Part shown: one piece after another, positions 63,283 to 64,000 of the stretch | How the letters are laid out: each line of letters starts with the position of its first letter | How positions within the stretch are numbered: position 1 is the first letter of the stretch | Source of the DNA: Metridium senile | Lineage: Eukaryota > Cnidaria > Anthozoa > Actiniaria > Metridiidae | Assembly: GCA_949775045.1 (NCBI GenBank) | Contig: OX459097.1 | Location: 14,696,710 to 14,760,709, forward strand | Reading direction: 5' to 3' | DNA length: 64,000 nt | Notes under the pieces: model-generated | The model's input: the letters and a program-made list of their open reading frames with translations, nothing else | Database searches by the model: none | Told to the model about the DNA's origin: nothing | Position numbers and translations under genes: made by a program

Positions 63283-64000
63283 TTCAGCACCTTCCTACAC
63301 CGGGATCAGCCTGCATGCATGAATATGACCTGATTAAAATATACTAGCATAAACGAGTTTTAAAAACTGAATTTTAGTGTTTGGTTAATTGAACAATAAA
63401 ACCCTTGAATGATCATATTTGTGCCGTGTTTTATCATGACTTGATAGCAACGCATTATTTTTAGGATGTATTGCAATTGAGGGCCGTAAAAGAAATTAAT
63501 ATATTATACATTGTAAAGTGCATTTGAATATATTTTACATGAAAAAGTGCGTTATTACTTTTCAACTGACTAGTTACCAAATTCATCCCCTAGATCTGCC
63601 TTTGACATAAATCTCAAGGAAATCCAGAAGACACTAAGAGCCCATTTCTTTCCACCTTAGTTTCTCCAGCTCTCCGGTAAAATATGTACATTGAACAGTA
63701 GTTATCTAAGACGCACTCATCGCGTTTAACTATTTTTATTTCAATTATTTCCCAGTTTACTATAATAAAGTTATTGTACTACTAACGGGAGACATTAGAG
63801 ACGGAGATGAATATTGACTGCACACATCTCTCTTTAACACTAATCAGATCTGATCAAATTGAAACAAATTCAAAATACTATCATTATCCTTACCTAATCG
63901 TGTGGGCTTCCTGTGTTAATAGAGGGCACTCGTGCGGCCACAGGAAACCCAACATAGATATGATAAGCGTTAGTGAACACAGGAAACCCAAGCGAGGAAT
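63283..64000 (+). other. 3' flank of third peptide copy and window end
   Basis: Matches the flank of the right copy (for example AAATCCAGAAGACACTAAGA) without its two MITEs. From about 63905 the word GGGCTTCCTGTGT and its complement occur three times. No gene seen. Confidence 0.6.

Overview
The window looks like nuclear DNA from an AT-rich, intron-rich invertebrate animal. Genes have many short exons with GT-AG introns, there are tRNA-derived SINEs, and inverted-repeat MITEs are very dense. The small secreted cysteine-rich peptide genes and repeat style suggest an anthozoan cnidarian, but this is an inference and I cannot name the species. I see no CRISPR array, rRNA gene or stand-alone tRNA gene.

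Layout. 0.3-9.3 kb: the last exon of a gamma-butyrobetaine dioxygenase (BBOX1-like) followed on the same strand by a complete seven-exon ALDH9A1. These are the last and second-to-last enzymes of carnitine synthesis. A small unrecognised membrane-protein frame lies divergently upstream of ALDH9A1. 12.9-18.9 kb: an unrecognised six-exon type I membrane protein. 21.3-32.0 kb: a complete TADA1 (SAGA subunit), whose reading frame closes only if a one-nucleotide exon is used. 32-41 kb: intergenic minisatellite and nested MITEs, with a ten-cysteine secreted protein gene resembling an IGFBP N-terminal domain and a broken relative. 41.2-47.5 kb: a large inverted duplication carrying two divergent eight-cysteine secreted peptide genes, with a third copy of their second exon at 63.1 kb.

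48.9-58.4 kb: the most unusual object. A 9,540-bp block, flanked by the dinucleotide TA, contains two apparently identical 4,634-bp units in tandem and three copies of a 272-bp inverted-repeat terminal cassette. Each unit encodes a rolling-circle-type Rep (HUH nuclease domain plus superfamily 3 helicase, in two frames) and, convergently, a Tc1/mariner-type DD34E transposase. It therefore looks like a DNA transposon carrying a virus- or plasmid-like replication gene, with the cassette also existing as a solitary MITE at 38.7 kb.

58.4-64 kb: mostly repeats, a secreted-precursor first exon at 61.4 kb, a decayed LINE reverse transcriptase fragment, and the third peptide exon. All calls come from reading the sequence by eye; no database search was possible.
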